Origin: Carallia brachiata
Lineage: Eukaryota > Streptophyta > Magnoliopsida > Malpighiales > Rhizophoraceae
Direction: 5' to 3'
DNA length: 64,000 nucleotides
NCBI GenBank assembly: GCA_021464245.1
Contig: JADCRB010000032.1
Span: 885,748-949,747 of the forward strand
The position numbers were made by a program, and so were the translations under genes. The notes beneath the pieces are model-generated. The model ran no database searches and was not told the origin of the DNA. It saw only the letters and a list, made by a program, of their open reading frames with translations. Below are positions 23,501-36,811 of the stretch, one piece after another. Each line of letters opens with the position of its first letter. Position 1 is the first letter of the stretch.

Positions 23501-25046
23501 TCTCAACTAATTATTATTGAGTTCAATTATACCGACCCGAAAAACCGATGAAGCAAATCATAATGCAATAAACTAAGTCAATTATACAACTAAATAATTA
23601 TTTTTTATAATAAAAAATTAATAAAAAATACGTTAATATAATTAATTTTTAATTATAAAAAATAATCATTTAACTGTATAATTTAATCGATCAATTACAC
23701 TGTAACTCTTCTTCTTCTTCTTTTTTTCGGTCTGTGTATGTTTTTCGTTAATTATCATGGTTCGCATCCTAACTGCAGCATATGCCATATATGAATGGCC
23801 TCTGTTTGCTTTATCTTGTCTTTGAAAGTTCGATCTTGAAGTTTGGCGCTCGCTTTGCAATAGGAAGTTTTTTTTTCGATAGCCAACCTTATGGCCTCTT
23901 TTCGCATGTCTTTTAGTAGAAACAACAAATATGTTATACAAAATTAAACGAAAGATTGAATACGAAAATCTGAATTAGTGGTTATAGTTGAATTTTAAAT
24001 CTCAATCTTGATTACAGTTAGGATCACCTTTTGATGAATGGTGTGACACTGCAAATAATGGTGGAGATTAAAAGTCAGTTATTTTGAACGGTTTAGATTT
24101 TTGCACGTTTAATTTTGTGTGCATATTCCTGCAAAAAACAAGGCAGCCTCTAAAAGTGGACAGACACTGTTACTCGCATATAGCCCGGCCGGCAGTAAAT
24201 GGTCCTTCAGCTTCTTCAAGTATATGTCAATGTTAGAGGAAGTTCCGTCCTAAAGCTATGAAATTAGTAAATTTAGCATGGGACTCGAGTCCTTAAAATG
24301 TATCCAAAAAAAAAAAACCAATAATAAAATATTGATCCTTTGTTTTCTTTTTTTTTCAAATTAGCAGGCACGTAAGGGGAGAGCGGGATTTGCAAGTCAT
24401 CCTTTGTGTTGCTGAGATCAAGTCATTTTTGTCTTGATCAACTGTTTTTACGGGATTTGGGTTCCTTAAATGAGTGCAATCCGCTTGTATGAACTTGGTC
24501 CACGCAAGAATTTTTTGGGTATTCGAAGGATTCACTTAGCTTATTTTCCCGTCAAGAAATAGAACCTCAACCACCAATTCTTAACAGTTGTTGTAAACTA
24601 GTGTTTTGATATGTAAATAAGTCTAAGTTGTAGCTACGTACAGTCAATTTTGCGTTTTTTTTTTTGTCCAAATAAAAATGAATGCTGCACATAGGATCAA
24701 AAGGCAAAAGCCGCCGACTCAGCCCTTGGTATGCGGCCTAGCTCTCAAAAGACAATAACTAATTGCAATGCCAAATACATGTGGTTTTCGAAAGGCGTGG
24801 TTTCACTAGCTTTAACATTTCTAAGATATCAATGCTTATCTGTCAATCAGTAAAAATAATGTTTAATGTTTAATGTTTAATGTTGTAGCGATATCTTTTT
24901 TTCTTTTATACAACACTTTCAATTTTATTAGAGCATCCCTAAGTCAACGGGATGTCGCACAAAAAAAAACCTTTAAAAAATTACATTCCTACGCATTTCT
25001 AAATACTATAATTCAACAAAGCTATAATATCACTTGATTAAATACA
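23501..25046. other. Gene-free spacer
   Basis: AT-rich just after the gene (23580-23660), then unique sequence. A short TTTAATG-type triple repeat occurs at 24858-24882. Nothing gene-like. Confidence 0.45.
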
Positions 25047-25430
25047 GTGCAGTTTAATCTTTTTGGTTCGGCCACTTCCATTGTAGCATTGCCATTACTC
25101 ACCTGCCCTTTCTTAGGAGTAGGCTTAATCGTTATAGCGTCTCCGTTCCCTCTAGAGTCTTTGCTGGGCACACACCCACTTACTTCCAAATCCCTGGCAA
25201 GAGAGTCCCCATCGCCAACCTCACAATTTGCCTGGCTTGTTGTGTTTCCATTTTAAGGTTCCTCAGTCCTAGGTTCCATGTCCACAACAAGTGAGTACCC
25301 ATCTTTAGCCCCACTAATTTCGGCCTCTTTATCCATTGTTAAAGCATCCCACCTTAGAATCTCTTCAATTTGTCCAGCAAGCTCTTTGAAGCCTAGCTTC
25401 CGATTATATGGTCCCACAACAGCTCATATT
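25047..25430 (-). pseudogene. Possible decayed coding remnant, unidentified
   Basis: The region is visibly more GC-rich than its surroundings. On the minus strand, one frame stays open for about 55 codons from 25418, with protein-like composition (KLGFKELAGQIEEILRWDAL, then KDGYSLVVDMEPRTEEP). After a stop it continues as another acidic, glycine-rich stretch. It may come from the gag-like part of a LINE or from a lost gene. Not recognised. Confidence 0.3.
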
Positions 25431-27624
25431 TAATTTGAAATTTGGATGGCCGCAGAAGTTTTTAACAGCTAGGACAAAAAACAAAAAAAAAAATTTAACA
25501 GCCTGTCACCTTATCCTCAACAGAGCCCCTCCTTGCCATCTCTGCCGTCCACATGTCACCAATTTAATCGTCCTTGTTTTGCTGCTCCAAATCCCACATT
25601 CCCGGTAGTCCTATTGGACTCTGTCGATGCCTTCTCCCTCGCTGCCGGCGAACACAATGGAGCTTTCCCCCGGCAACCCAGATCACCAACGCGCCTGTGC
25701 GCTATCATCAGATCGTAGGACGGAACTCTTTTCCGAACTAACTTCAATGCCGGATTCGATTCTCAAAGCCGAGGCTCTGGTAGCAGCCTCGACTTGCGTT
25801 CATAGACTAAACTGGGAGATATGTCCATCTGACTTTGGCCGGAATAACAGATCCCATTTTCTTCAGAATCATAAGGTGAAATTATTGACAACCTTTTTTT
25901 TTATTTAAAAAAAGCACTTCCCAACAAGTGCAAACGTTAATGATTCAATTCAAGAAACTTCTCAGGTCCCGACAAGAATTGGAGTCTGACGAGAACCATA
26001 TCAGAAAAGATTCACTAATTCTTTTAAAATGTAAAACTCCAAGCATGGAAAATGGTTGCTTTAGTACTTTCCAAGCAAAGTAAAAGCAAAGGAGCTAGGA
26101 AGCTGCAGCAAACGACTAAAACGGATTGTTCCTCCATAACAGACGCGCGCTTGCTTCTGGACAATGCCGTAACACCAAAAAATCTGTGTTGATCTCCATG
26201 ACCTAAAGAGGACCCCAACGTTATGGTGGGACTCGCCTGTATCAGACAAGGTCACCATTACAACGCCCTTGACGCAATTATATTAAAACAGTCTTTCTGA
26301 ACGATGGTGTCCTTATCATTTCATTCTGACCGTCTATTCAAATATGCAACCGCATTATATTTACAAATAAAAGGGATGAAATTAAACAGTGTAAAAATAG
26401 AAAATGGTCATGGGATAGAAGATTTAGCCTATTATCTATTGATTATATATTGATTATCAAGACAAATCTAATCTTAGTGCAAACAAAATATCCATTTAAG
26501 TCGGCAATCCGATCAGTCTGATCATAACAGTAGACCTGTTGCAAGAGACATTATTGAGCTGATTTGATTGGTAGTAAATCTTTGCACCGGATCTTCTCTT
26601 TGTCAGGAATGCCTAAAATTTTTTCTTGTCGTTCATTTAACACAACTAATTAAAATATTTTATTAAAATTTTTTTAATTACATGTAATTAATTGAGATAT
26701 TATATTAAAGTTTTTTGATTATGTGTAACTAATTGAGATATTTATTAAGATTTTTTGATATACGTTTGAATCTTAATAATTTTAATTCTTATTTTCAAAT
26801 TTTGTAGTTTCCCTTGTAATCATAAAAAAAAAACTTGGATAAGGAAAAATAAGATGACATGCAATTGAATTTATTTTCTTGAAATGAACTGAGTTTTAAT
26901 GGGATATTCTTGAAGATACTTGAAGCTAGTTAGTTATAGAACATAAACTAGCTTACTTTGAGCAAAACATATTTTGCATTAATTGACATTGGCTTGGTTT
27001 GCAGCCTAAAACATTTCTAAGATTTTTTTTTTAATTTTTTTTAGTCAAAACTTACTTTGGGGTTTTAGATTTGGCGTACACGTGGCAGTTGAAAATCGGA
27101 TTTCTTCCTTAGGAAGATTTTAAAAGGAGGCCAAAAAAAAAAAAAGTTACATCATTTATACGAAAATTTTATTTTAATTTTTTTTAAGTGAGTGTAAGTT
27201 ATTCATGATCTTATATCACATAATAAGTAAGATCTATTTAAATACAAAAATTAAAAATAATATTTAAATTATGTTAAATTATAAATTAATTTTATTCATT
27301 AAAAAAAATATAATTAACAAATACTTATATATTAAACCTATATTCTATGACCACATTAAACGGACATAGACGTATCCTTATACGTGGCCCCACTTGATCA
27401 ATAATAGGAAAAAGTAACTTTGATAGGTCAATTTTGTTTAGCAAAGAAATGAAAGACGTGCAACACTTGGTTTTTAAGAATGAAATCGTAAAAGCTAAAA
27501 TGGTTGGGAGTGCAACGCCAAGCATTCTCAGATGGAGCCGTCCGGCTAACTATTTTAATTAGATACTAAGTTTGATAAATTGGAATTTATCACCAAAAAA
27601 ATCAGTCATAATCAATATACTTTC
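25431..27624. other. Spacer with GC-richer patch at 25530-25880
   Basis: Overlapping short frames on both strands at 25533-25908 have no motifs and no initiation or splice context that would make one a gene. The rest is AT-rich, with a degenerate repeat of ATTAATTGAGATATT-like phrases at 26640-26770. Confidence 0.4.
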
Positions 27625-28000
27625 ATAGTGTGGTTTGGAGTGAATGGACGAGTGGGGAAAGAAAGAGAAAAGAAAAGAAAATAAAGAGAAAATAAAGTTG
27701 TTTGTAGTGGTGGAGAAAGTGAAGAGAATGAAAATTTAGTGAAAGAAAAAGTAAATAGTAATTTATGAGAAAAAAAGTGAAGATAAAATAAAATTACTTG
27801 AAATGATAAAAAATAGAAAAAAAGAAAATATAATGAAAGAAAAATGAATAATAATTGTGAGAAAAAAGGAAAGAAAAATAAAATTGTTTAGAATGATGTA
27901 GAAAATGAGAAAAAGAAATATAAAAAAAATATAATAATAATTATATATATTTTTTTCTCTATTTCATTTCCATCCATCACAATAAATACAACCTTAAAGA
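27625..28000 (+). repeat. Purine-biased dispersed repeat, copy 2
   Basis: Begins GTGTGGTTTGGAGTG and runs for about 370 bp with almost no C on the plus strand. It repeats AATAAAATTACTTGAAATGAT and GTAAATAGTAATTTATGAG phrases and closes with a pyrimidine end (CTCTATTTCATTTCC...). Same family as 5585-6020 (inverted) and 28148-28530 (direct). Non-coding. Confidence 0.7.
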
Positions 28001-28147
28001 TAGCGGCAATTTGAAAGTTATGAATAAATGTAAAATTAAGCGCTGAATGTATCAAATTAGTTTTCCCACGTTGGTTAACGCTTCACGAGAACCCATGCGG
28101 GGTGTTATTGCCACCATATTTCTTACGAGTGGATCGAAAACTGTTGT

Positions 28148-28530
28148 CTAATACTGTGTTTGGAGTGGTTTGGGAGGGGGTGGGGAAAAGAGGAGAAAAG
28201 AAAAAAAAATAAAAAGAAATAAAGTTATTTAGAGTAGTAGAAAAAGTGAAGTGAATAAAAGTATAGTGAAAGAAAAAATAAATGGTAATCTGTGAGAAAA
28301 GAGTGAAGAAAAAATAAAATTATTTGGAGTGATAAAAAAATAAAGTAAAAGAAAGTATAATGAAAGAAAAAATAAATAGTAATTTTGTGAGAGAAAAAGT
28401 GGAGAGAAAATAAAATTTTTAAAATGATATAGAAAGTTAAAAGAAAGAAATATAAAAAAAAAATACAGAGTAATGATTATACTTTTCTTTCTTACTTTCC
28501 TCTATATCGCACAACAAACAAACTCTAAGA
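28148..28530 (+). repeat. Purine-biased dispersed repeat, copy 3
   Basis: Begins GTGTTTGGAGTGGTTTGGGAG and ends CACAACAAACAAACTCTAAG, so the outermost bases are a weak inverted repeat (GTGTTTG/CAAACAA). The interior repeats AATAAAATTATTTGGAGTGAT. It is separated from copy 2 by about 150 bp of unrelated sequence, so it is a separate insertion or a local duplicate. Confidence 0.7.
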
Positions 28531-30144
28531 CAATGATTTTAGAACTTTAAGGCAACAATTTATAGTAGCCTTAATAAATGTAGTAAAATATCACGGTAAT
28601 AATAGCATTTTTCGTTGTTCAAATCTAAAAATTAAACTAAAACGATGCTTCCAGAAGATGAACAGAAAGCCAGAGAGCCCCATTATTTCCCAGAATCCCT
28701 TGAACAGAAAAAAAAAAAAAAAAATGGCCCTCGGATCTGGCCCTAGGGCAGCGGGGTCGGTCGACTGTCGCCAAAGTTGGACTCTTTGGCGAAATGGTGC
28801 TACTTGCTGTCACCACAATACTGGCGAACGAGGCACTGTTCCCCAATTCCAATGCTTCATTCAGAGGCCTGAATCACATGGGACGTGACGATAATTATTC
28901 TTTACTGTCGCATAAATGGAATTGCAATTTTTATTATTATGATTTTATAATTTATATATTTGTTTAGGATATTATAGTTTGATTATGGGTTTATTAGAGT
29001 AGCTTTAGGCTTAAATTTAGCAATCCAATTATGTTATTGACTTAATTTTCTTTTTAGTTTTTATTCGGTAATTAGGTTTAGTTGGTCAGCAAATTTAAAA
29101 ATTATTATAAACAAGTATATAAGATTAAAGGGTTAAATCATTTTAATTAATTTATTAATCTCAGTAAATTATCAATTACCAATTACTGGCGGAACACGCC
29201 AACCCACAAGTTAATTTCTTTGTTTCATTCCCAAAGCGTTTTAACCCCGCAGGTAGGTACACTGGTAGCTCGGGAGCCAAAACACAGAGGTCAATAATGG
29301 GATAGTAAAAATGAGACAGTGGTAGGTTGCAAGAGAGACTAACAAAGGTAACAGACTAACAGCAACTGTTTCGATCAAATATGTGAAAGCGCCACTTGTC
29401 TCAAATAGGCCTGCTGGTCATATAGAAGAAAATTCACGTAGGCTGTCACTCTAGTTTCTGGCTACTTGTTTGGTAATTGGCCACTCCTGGCTTCTACCAG
29501 TCTGTGGCGAATGGTGGTTCCAGCTATGAAGGGTATTCTTGTCATTTCACTTTACGTACAAGCATGCCCCACAATTATAAAAAAAATATATTACTAAAAG
29601 CGAACATGGGATTTGTGACGCTTAATAAAACAAGAGTTGCTCTTTGTGTTGTTGGATGGAATAACAGTTAGGTAGTTTTATCAATTTAATCACTTAACAT
29701 AATTATTTTAAAACAAATTAAATATAAATTAGCAAATTTTTTCTCATGGAAGATATAAAGAAGATTATTTTTTTTAAATAATTTAAAACGCCAAAAAGAG
29801 GCTTAATTAAGAAGACGTAAAAAATAATAATAAAATAATTATATATATGAAAAAAAAATTTATTTTTTAAAATTAAATTAAAATTATATTTACCGTTATC
29901 TTATATGTATATAATTTAACCGTAAATCTTATAATTATTTTATAACTATCTTCTATGTTTTTTAATTTTTTATTTTTTTTTAAATGGTTAGTTCTTAAAA
30001 AGCCTAGTTGTTCCTTTTTCATTGTTGTTCACGAAAGCAACACCTTTAACTTCACCCGCATACTTTAACATTTATTTTATCCCCTATTATTTTCAGAGTT
30101 CTACTCTTTTCTTAGCCAAACACCCACATACGCACGCGCGCGCT
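28531..30144. other. Gene-free spacer
   Basis: A poly-A run at 28708-28724 and AT-rich tracts (28920-29160, 29690-29990). No gene recognised. Confidence 0.45.
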
Positions 30145-30152
30145 CATAAATA
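30145..30152 (+). promoter_or_regulatory. Putative TATA box of the early-nodulin-like gene
   Basis: CATAAATA lies 65 bp before the ATG at 30217, followed by a GA-rich leader (AGAGAGAAAGAGAAAGAGA), a common plant promoter-leader arrangement. Confidence 0.45.
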
Positions 30153-30216
30153 GAGAGAAAGAGAAAGAGATATAGAGAGCTTTCTACTGGGTTGTTCTCA
30201 GAGAGAATATACAATA

Positions 30217-31390
30217 ATGGCTATGGTCATGAAAGCACTGACGATGGCTCTGATTATAGTTTCTATGAGTGTGAGCCTTGGTGGGAAATGGGTTCGAGGC
30301 CGGGTGCACCACTTGGTCGGAGGGGATCGTGGATGGGACCCGTCGACCGACCTCGCTTCTTGGTCGTCCGGAAAAATCTTCAGGATCGGTGATGAAATTT
30401 GTAAGCCCCCTCTACTTTCCTTCAATTTGTTGCTCTTACATATTATTAGTCTCAACTCTTTATAACCTAAAAAGTATAAAGCGTGAGCTCTCAGCAACCG
30501 AAGGGGGAAAAGCATGAGTTAATTTCTTTGCTTGGCTCAGACTTGTCGCTATTTTAATGAATATGTAGTATCCAGCTATACTCCTACTACCCCAGAGTTC
30601 TAACATGAAAAGCCAGTTTGTTAGGACCGTACGAATTAAAATTAGAGAAATATTTGGTGAGATTATTGAGATTAAAGTAATATAAGTTTGCTTGAATTTA
30701 AAAGCTAACAAAATCAATAATCGGTTAGATGTTGTTGATGGTTGCGTGATTATTTTAATTTTAATACTGTTTAAAATATGGAACTCTCAAGGATAATGTG
30801 CAATAAAGCTACTCTGCCACTTCCAAAAAAAGCTGGGTTTTTGGGTTCGTTTTATGCAACTTGTACTTCTCCAGAACGAAAGAGAATAAAATAAAGCAGG
30901 GATTTGAAATTTATTGTTTTTTTCACACGACACATATTATCATTTGATTTTATTTTTCCCTTTTTCTTTTCGTTGTTCCTTTGATTTTCATTTTTCCTGG
31001 CAAATTTGTTCATCCATCTTTGAGACAGGGTTCAGCTACTCTGCAGCGCACGGGATAATCGCGGAGCTCAAGACCAAAGAAGAATATGAGGCGTGTGATG
31101 TGAGCAACCCAATCAAAATGTACACCGACGGTATAAATAGCGTCTCGCTCGATGGGGAAGGAATCCGCTACTTCGCGAGCGACAAAAAGGAGAGCTGCAA
31201 GAACGGGCTGAAGCTACACGTGGAGGTGATGCCTCAAGACACCCCTGACGAGCCAAAAGTCCCCACATCAGAGGCCACTGGTTCGGCTGCTGTTGCTGCA
31301 GGGCCCGGCGCTTCTGGTTCAGCCCATCTTCTTGCAAGTTTTGTGTTGTTGTTGGCTGGATTTTGTGCATGCTTTATTATGGGGATTTAG
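30217..31390 (+). CDS. Early-nodulin-like protein (phytocyanin, GPI-anchored)
   Basis: Two exons, 30217-30400 and 31029-31390, with a GT-AG phase-1 intron that splits the Trp codon of DEIWFSY, the typical phytocyanin position. The product has 181 residues: a signal peptide (about 1-27), a plastocyanin-like domain (HHLVGGDRGWDP to NGLKLHVEV), a short Pro/Ala/Gly/Ser linker and a hydrophobic tail (LLASFVLLLAGFCACFIMGI) typical of GPI attachment. The disulfide cysteines are in YEACDVSNP and KESCKNG. The Cys and His copper ligands that normally stand six and one residues before the second cysteine are both Ser, so type-1 copper binding is not expected; a His in SAAHG may be chance. That defines the early-nodulin-like (ENODL) class, plasma-membrane proteins linked to arabinogalactan function. 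Confidence 0.92.
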
Positions 31391-32979
31391 CCGTTTGTGA
31401 CAGAGCAGTTGCCCTAGTTATTGTTTACTAATCTACTTCGTTGGGTGTCTGGAAAACTTAGGAAAATCTGAATTATGTAATGGTTTTGGATTTGTGCTGC
31501 TTATTTGGTTTTCTTTTTTGAATGGGTTATGGGCTTTTACTTGGACTTTAAAGTACCCCAATTTTGTAAGATACACGAGGCCCGATTTTTAGTTGTTTAA
31601 TTAATTAGCTTATTATTATTATTATTATTGTTTTACTTGTTTCTGTTTTTTCGGCCTATGTATATGTAACGGACGGAAGAAACAGTACCACTAATTGTGT
31701 AGTTGAAACGGTAAGAGGTTACGAGTTTAAGTATTTGCAAAGTCTAATATTGAGATTAAATATATATTAATTGTGCACTATGGTAAATAGTTTGGTGATG
31801 TTTGATTAGCTCATAGGGTTACTTTTTTACGAGTTTATAAATAATTTAATTTATTTTATACAGTGATTAATGCATTCTCTCTAATAAATCTATAAAATAT
31901 TACTTTTATTTATTATTCTTCTTTAAAAAAAAAAAAAAAAAGAAGAATAAAGAAACAGTAATAATAAGCTTGGGGATCTTTTTGGCTGCAGGATGATTGT
32001 TACTTGCCAGTAAAGTGAACCATGAAACATGAAACTTCACCTCAAGAGTTTAAAAATTAGTTCAAACTACTAGATTTAATAATATATATATTTATAATAA
32101 ATTTTTTAAAAAATAAATAAAGAAAAGTGAACCATGAAACTGGAGAGCACGGTAGCCACGCTCCACGTGATCAGAACTTCCTTGCAGGGGCGTCTTGGGG
32201 AGCGTAACCACAGTCACGGAGCGGTGGCCATTCATCTAATGAAACGGATTCCTGAACCGTTGATCCCACCTACCGCTATCGGTCAGAACCATGTATCCAA
32301 AAGTGGGCGGACCATTAAAAAAATATTCATAAGTAAAAAAACTTTTTAGATCAGTCAAATAATTTATGTGACTTATTAATTAATAAATAAATTTTTTATT
32401 TATTTATTATTATTTTTAATATTATATCAATTTTTTATATCATATTATTATTAAAAATTATATATTTTAAATTATTTATTATATATTTTATTTGATATGT
32501 CCTGTTTATCAAATACCTTATATAACAATTACCTAATAGTATCCTATTCGTAAATAGCACCACAATGTAATTTTTTTTAGTAGAATCGAAATAATGATAT
32601 TACTTTATCTAATAATATTTAATAATTTAATTATTATTATTATTATAATTTAATTATTTAAAACTTTACATCACTTTAAAATTCTTAAGTCTACAAATTT
32701 TATTTATTTATAAAATAAGGATAAAATCTATTTTTAATAGAAGTAAGATTTAATCCAGTTGATACAAAATTAATGTAATTTACCATAAATACGTGTCTAG
32801 TTATATTTTTTTAAGTAAAATAAAAAAATAATGTATAATAAATAATAAATACATTAAAATTTGCACTTATAACAGACAAATTTCCACCAAACGCCCAGTC
32901 TATCCTCTTAGCCGTGCTGCAGCTGACCCATACACTGACGCACAGCATCGCGAGCATCATTCTTCGGTCATCCAAAAGC
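31391..32979. other. Spacer between the ENODL and FAH genes
   Basis: Contains the ENODL 3' untranslated region, an A-run at 31925-31940, a long AT-rich stretch (32340-32830), and about 100 bp of higher GC content just before the fumarylacetoacetase start, its likely leader. Confidence 0.5.
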
Positions 32980-35900
32980 ATGGCATTGAAATCCTTCATC
33001 GAAGTCCACCCGGAGTCGCACTTCCCTATCCAGAACCTTCCCTACGGCGTCTTCAGGCCACAACGGGGCTCGCCGGCCCGTCCGGCGGTCGCCATCGGCG
33101 ACTATGCTCTCGACCTCTCGGAGATCTCTCTCGCCGGACTTTTCAACGGCCCGATTCTCAAGGACTCCGACTGTTTTCTCCAGGTATCCAGCCACTGGTG
33201 TCCTTTTTTAGTTAATAAAAGATGACCGGATGCATGCCATTTCTGTAGCTGGACGGCGTCGTTTTTGTTTTGTAACGGTCGATCTGCGTGAGAAGCTAAA
33301 GCTAATCGTTTACTTTGCAGCCTAACTTGAACAAGTTTTTGGCCATGGGGCGGCCGGCGTGGAAGGAAGCTCGCGCTACGCTTCAAAAGCTATTGTCATG
33401 TAGGCTTATTGTAGTAATATCTGATTTTGATAATTCGGAATCAATTCATTTTGTGATTAGTTTGATGAGGATGAAGATAAATTTGATTGACGAAAAAATT
33501 GCTGTCTGCTGATGTAGCTACGGAGCCAACATTGCGTGATAATGCAAGTTTGAGGCAGAAATCACTCGTGCCATTGGTATAAGACAATTAATAAGTTTGT
33601 GAAATTGTAATTTCAATGGAGATTTGTGTGATTGCAATATTAGAAAAAATTTGTTCGCGGAAATTTTTAGAGCGAGGTAGAGATGGTTCTTCCTGTAGTG
33701 ATAGGGGACTACACGGACTTCTTTTCATCCATACATCACACAAAGAATTGTGGAATCATATTTCGGGGACCGCAGACACCAATCCGAGAAAACTGGTATG
33801 CTGATCAGACTTGTGTGGACTCCGTTGCTGCATTCTATTATGAAAACTCAATTTCACAAAATTGCCCGCTCAAATCTAACTTATGTTTTCAGGTACCAAC
33901 TTCCTGTTGCGTATCATGGACGTGCTTCATCTATTGTTATCTCCGGAACAGACATTGTTCGGCCGAGGTTGGAATTTCTTGCTTGTTCTCCCTAGTGTGG
34001 CAATATCTAAGTTGGAGTACTTGCCACTATCTTATTTTCTTTGTTGTGGATTCTATCAGAAACATGGTGAAAAATTCTGGTTGCGTTGTGACTGTCTGTT
34101 CCTATGTGCATTCTTGAAATTCTCACTCCATGCTCCTGCATTTTTATGTCCCAACAGAGGGCAAAGTGCTCCTCCAACTGGCAGCTCCACACCACAGTTT
34201 GGACCTTCACAGAAGATTGACTTTGAGCTAGAAATGGTTTGCATTTTATAATATGATCACCATTTTATTTTATTTTTCAATTCCTTTGAGTTTTGATGCA
34301 CAAAATTTTCTTTTGAATTTGGCTTTTCTGGAGCTTTTAGTTAGTTCTAAATGAACATTTTGTTTTGTTTGCTAATCATGCTGTTAGTTCAACAATATAA
34401 TGGATTGCTTAGATTTCAATATGGCTTGCAGGCTACTGTAGTTGGTCCTGGGAATGAATTAGGAAAACCTGTGGATGTTAATGAAGCAGCAAATCATATA
34501 TTTGGACTCGTGCTAATGAATGACTGGAGTGGTATAAATTGCTTTCACTCTTTCATATCATGTACAAGTCTTCCTGTATTTGTAATACTAAATTTCAGAA
34601 GTAATTTTGACAGCTAGGGACATCCAAGCATGGGAATCTTTTCCTCTTGGGCCTTTCCTTGGAAAAAGTTTTGGTAAGAAATTCAAAACTTAATTATCCA
34701 TCAAGTTCACGCATAATTAACTGTCTTTTCAACTCCAGCTAGTATTTTAACTCATTTCTGAAACTTTGGTGAAATAATTATTTGCTTGTATGTATGATCA
34801 AAATTATGAGCTTGCCAGTAGACACCGTTCTAGGGCTTATAGTTCTTAACTAACGTTTAGGCACCACGATATCCCCTTGGATTGTGACACTTGATGCTCT
34901 AGAGCCGTTTGCTTGTGATGCTCCTAAACAGGTATTGACTGTTTGTAAACTTAGAACATCATTCGAATTGGTTTGCTGTGAATCTTCTGCTGCTTCAGTG
35001 CCATGCTTTGTTATGCATCATGTGAAGTGCAGGATCCCCAACCCTTGCTGTACCTGTCTGAAAAGATATCAAAGAACTACGACATCTCATTAGAGGTAGC
35101 ACAGCATAGTGTCTAACTTTATAGATGTTGCCATTACTTGGAATTGTTTGGATACCATAATACTGATTAGCATGCCTTTATGTTTTAGGTGCGAATCAAA
35201 CCAGCTGGACAAGAGGGTTCAGCTGTGGTGTCAAGAAGTAACTTAAAACACTTGTAAGACTCCTTAGATCTGGGTTAATTGCAGCATTTGACATTTCCAT
35301 TAGATTTGATTGTTCCAAGTTTCAAATACATCCATATCATCCAGTATTCCATGGCTTAACATTGAGTGAGGACAAGTGCAACATTAGGTAGAGTGCCCAT
35401 GTTAATTTTAGTACTTTATTCCCTTGGGAGTATTGTCAACTGCTAACTTGACTGCTAATACTGTGGTTGGAGGCTTCCCTACAAGTAGAAAACTAATATT
35501 TGTTCTGTTTTATAATTATTTTCCACACAAATAAAGAACATTATAGTAAATTTGCTTTATTTGTACAACAGATATTGGACACTGACTCAACAGCTTGCAC
35601 ACCATACCGTGAATGGTTGCAACTTAAGGCCAGGCGATCTCCTTGGAACTGGGACAGTCAGTGGACCTGTATGGTTCTCAATTTTGCTTCTAGTGCAGAT
35701 GTCTTAAGTGCATGTTTCTGGTTATCCCATTATGAATTGCCATCTGATATATATAAGAATTCTAGAGGTAAGTTGAGCCTGTATTTAACATCAGCTACCC
35801 TGTAATTTTTGTGCAGGAGCCAGATTCTTTGGGATGCTTGTTAGAGCTAACCTGGAATGGGCAAAAGCCGCTGTCATTAAATGGGATGGAGAGAAAGTTC

Positions 35901-36811
35901 CTAGAGGATGGCGATGAAGTTATATTCAGTGGTTGTTCTAAGGTTTGTAATCCTTGTTATTCTAGGATGTGTTGCAACAATTTTTGCTCTAGGAATTATA
36001 CATGCATCACATATGTGGCATAGATCTATCATAGAGGCATCATATTTGTCTGAATATATATTTCATAAGGGGCATCTTCAAAAGAATGCTTTTTTATACA
36101 ACTACAATTACTCTCGCTGCTGGTCATCAGTGTGCACTTTTTTGGGAGGGTGTTACAAGGAGCAGTTTGGTCACAGCGTGTTGTCGTCTGGTTCTGTTTT
36201 CTCTGTGCTTTACTGGTTGACGCAGCAGATCTTGTTATTGAAATGTTAACAATATTGGTCTTCTTATCTGGGAACACGACTGAAATCTAGTAATTAGTAT
36301 TCTCTTCTATCACATTTGAATTATTTGCTCTTTTTTTTTATGAAGCTTAGTTTTTTATTTTTTGAGTTGATGTCAATATACTGTCATGGGGGACTTGGTA
36401 ATTGTTTGAATCCTATTTCTACTCTTGGGGCCTACTTATTTTGCTTGTTTAAAAATTTGAATATCCTAACGGCTACATAATTAGTAAGAAAAGAAAACTA
36501 CGGACTTGGATACATATAGCCATGAGAATTTTTATTTGTAAATCACACTTCGTATGGGACCAAGAGGTTTCTTTAAGGAGGTCTTCCTTCTATCTGATAG
36601 GAAATCGGGTTTCTTTCTTTGTGTTTCTTAAGTGGTGGTGAGGAATCAGGTCTCACAAACGCATGTATATCCAGATCTTGTAATCGCTGCGTTTCATTGT
36701 CTTCGAACATTCGAATTGCCAATAATGATTTCAAAATTTTTCCAGGGGGATGGTTATGTTGTCGGCTTCGGGACATGCTCGGGTAAAATTCTTCCATCAC
36801 TACCATGTTGA
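32980..36811 (+). CDS. FAH: Fumarylacetoacetase
   Basis: Fourteen exons: 32980-33183, 33321-33399, 33518-33576, 33671-33795, 33893-33967, 34158-34236, 34432-34531, 34614-34673, 34861-34931, 35033-35095, 35189-35253, 35572-35668, 35817-35942, 36746-36811. All junctions are GT-AG and in phase, giving 422 residues, the usual plant length. The enzyme hydrolyses fumarylacetoacetate to fumarate and acetoacetate, the last step of tyrosine breakdown; loss in Arabidopsis (SSCD1) causes short-day cell death. Visible landmarks are the metal and catalytic motifs GDYTDFFSS and HHTKN in exon 4, YHGRASS in exon 5, DFELEM in exon 6, [14 protein letters not shown] across exons 7-8, [13 protein letters not shown] in exon 9 and the C-terminal [14 protein letters not shown]. 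The ATG at 32980 ([16 protein letters not shown]) is chosen; an in-frame ATG lies 22 codons upstream. An AATAAA-like signal follows the stop at about 36922. Confidence 0.96.

Noticed and set aside
25533..25908. Short gene in the GC-richer patch on the plus strand
   Set aside because: Three overlapping frames of similar length on both strands, no family motif and no splice or promoter context.
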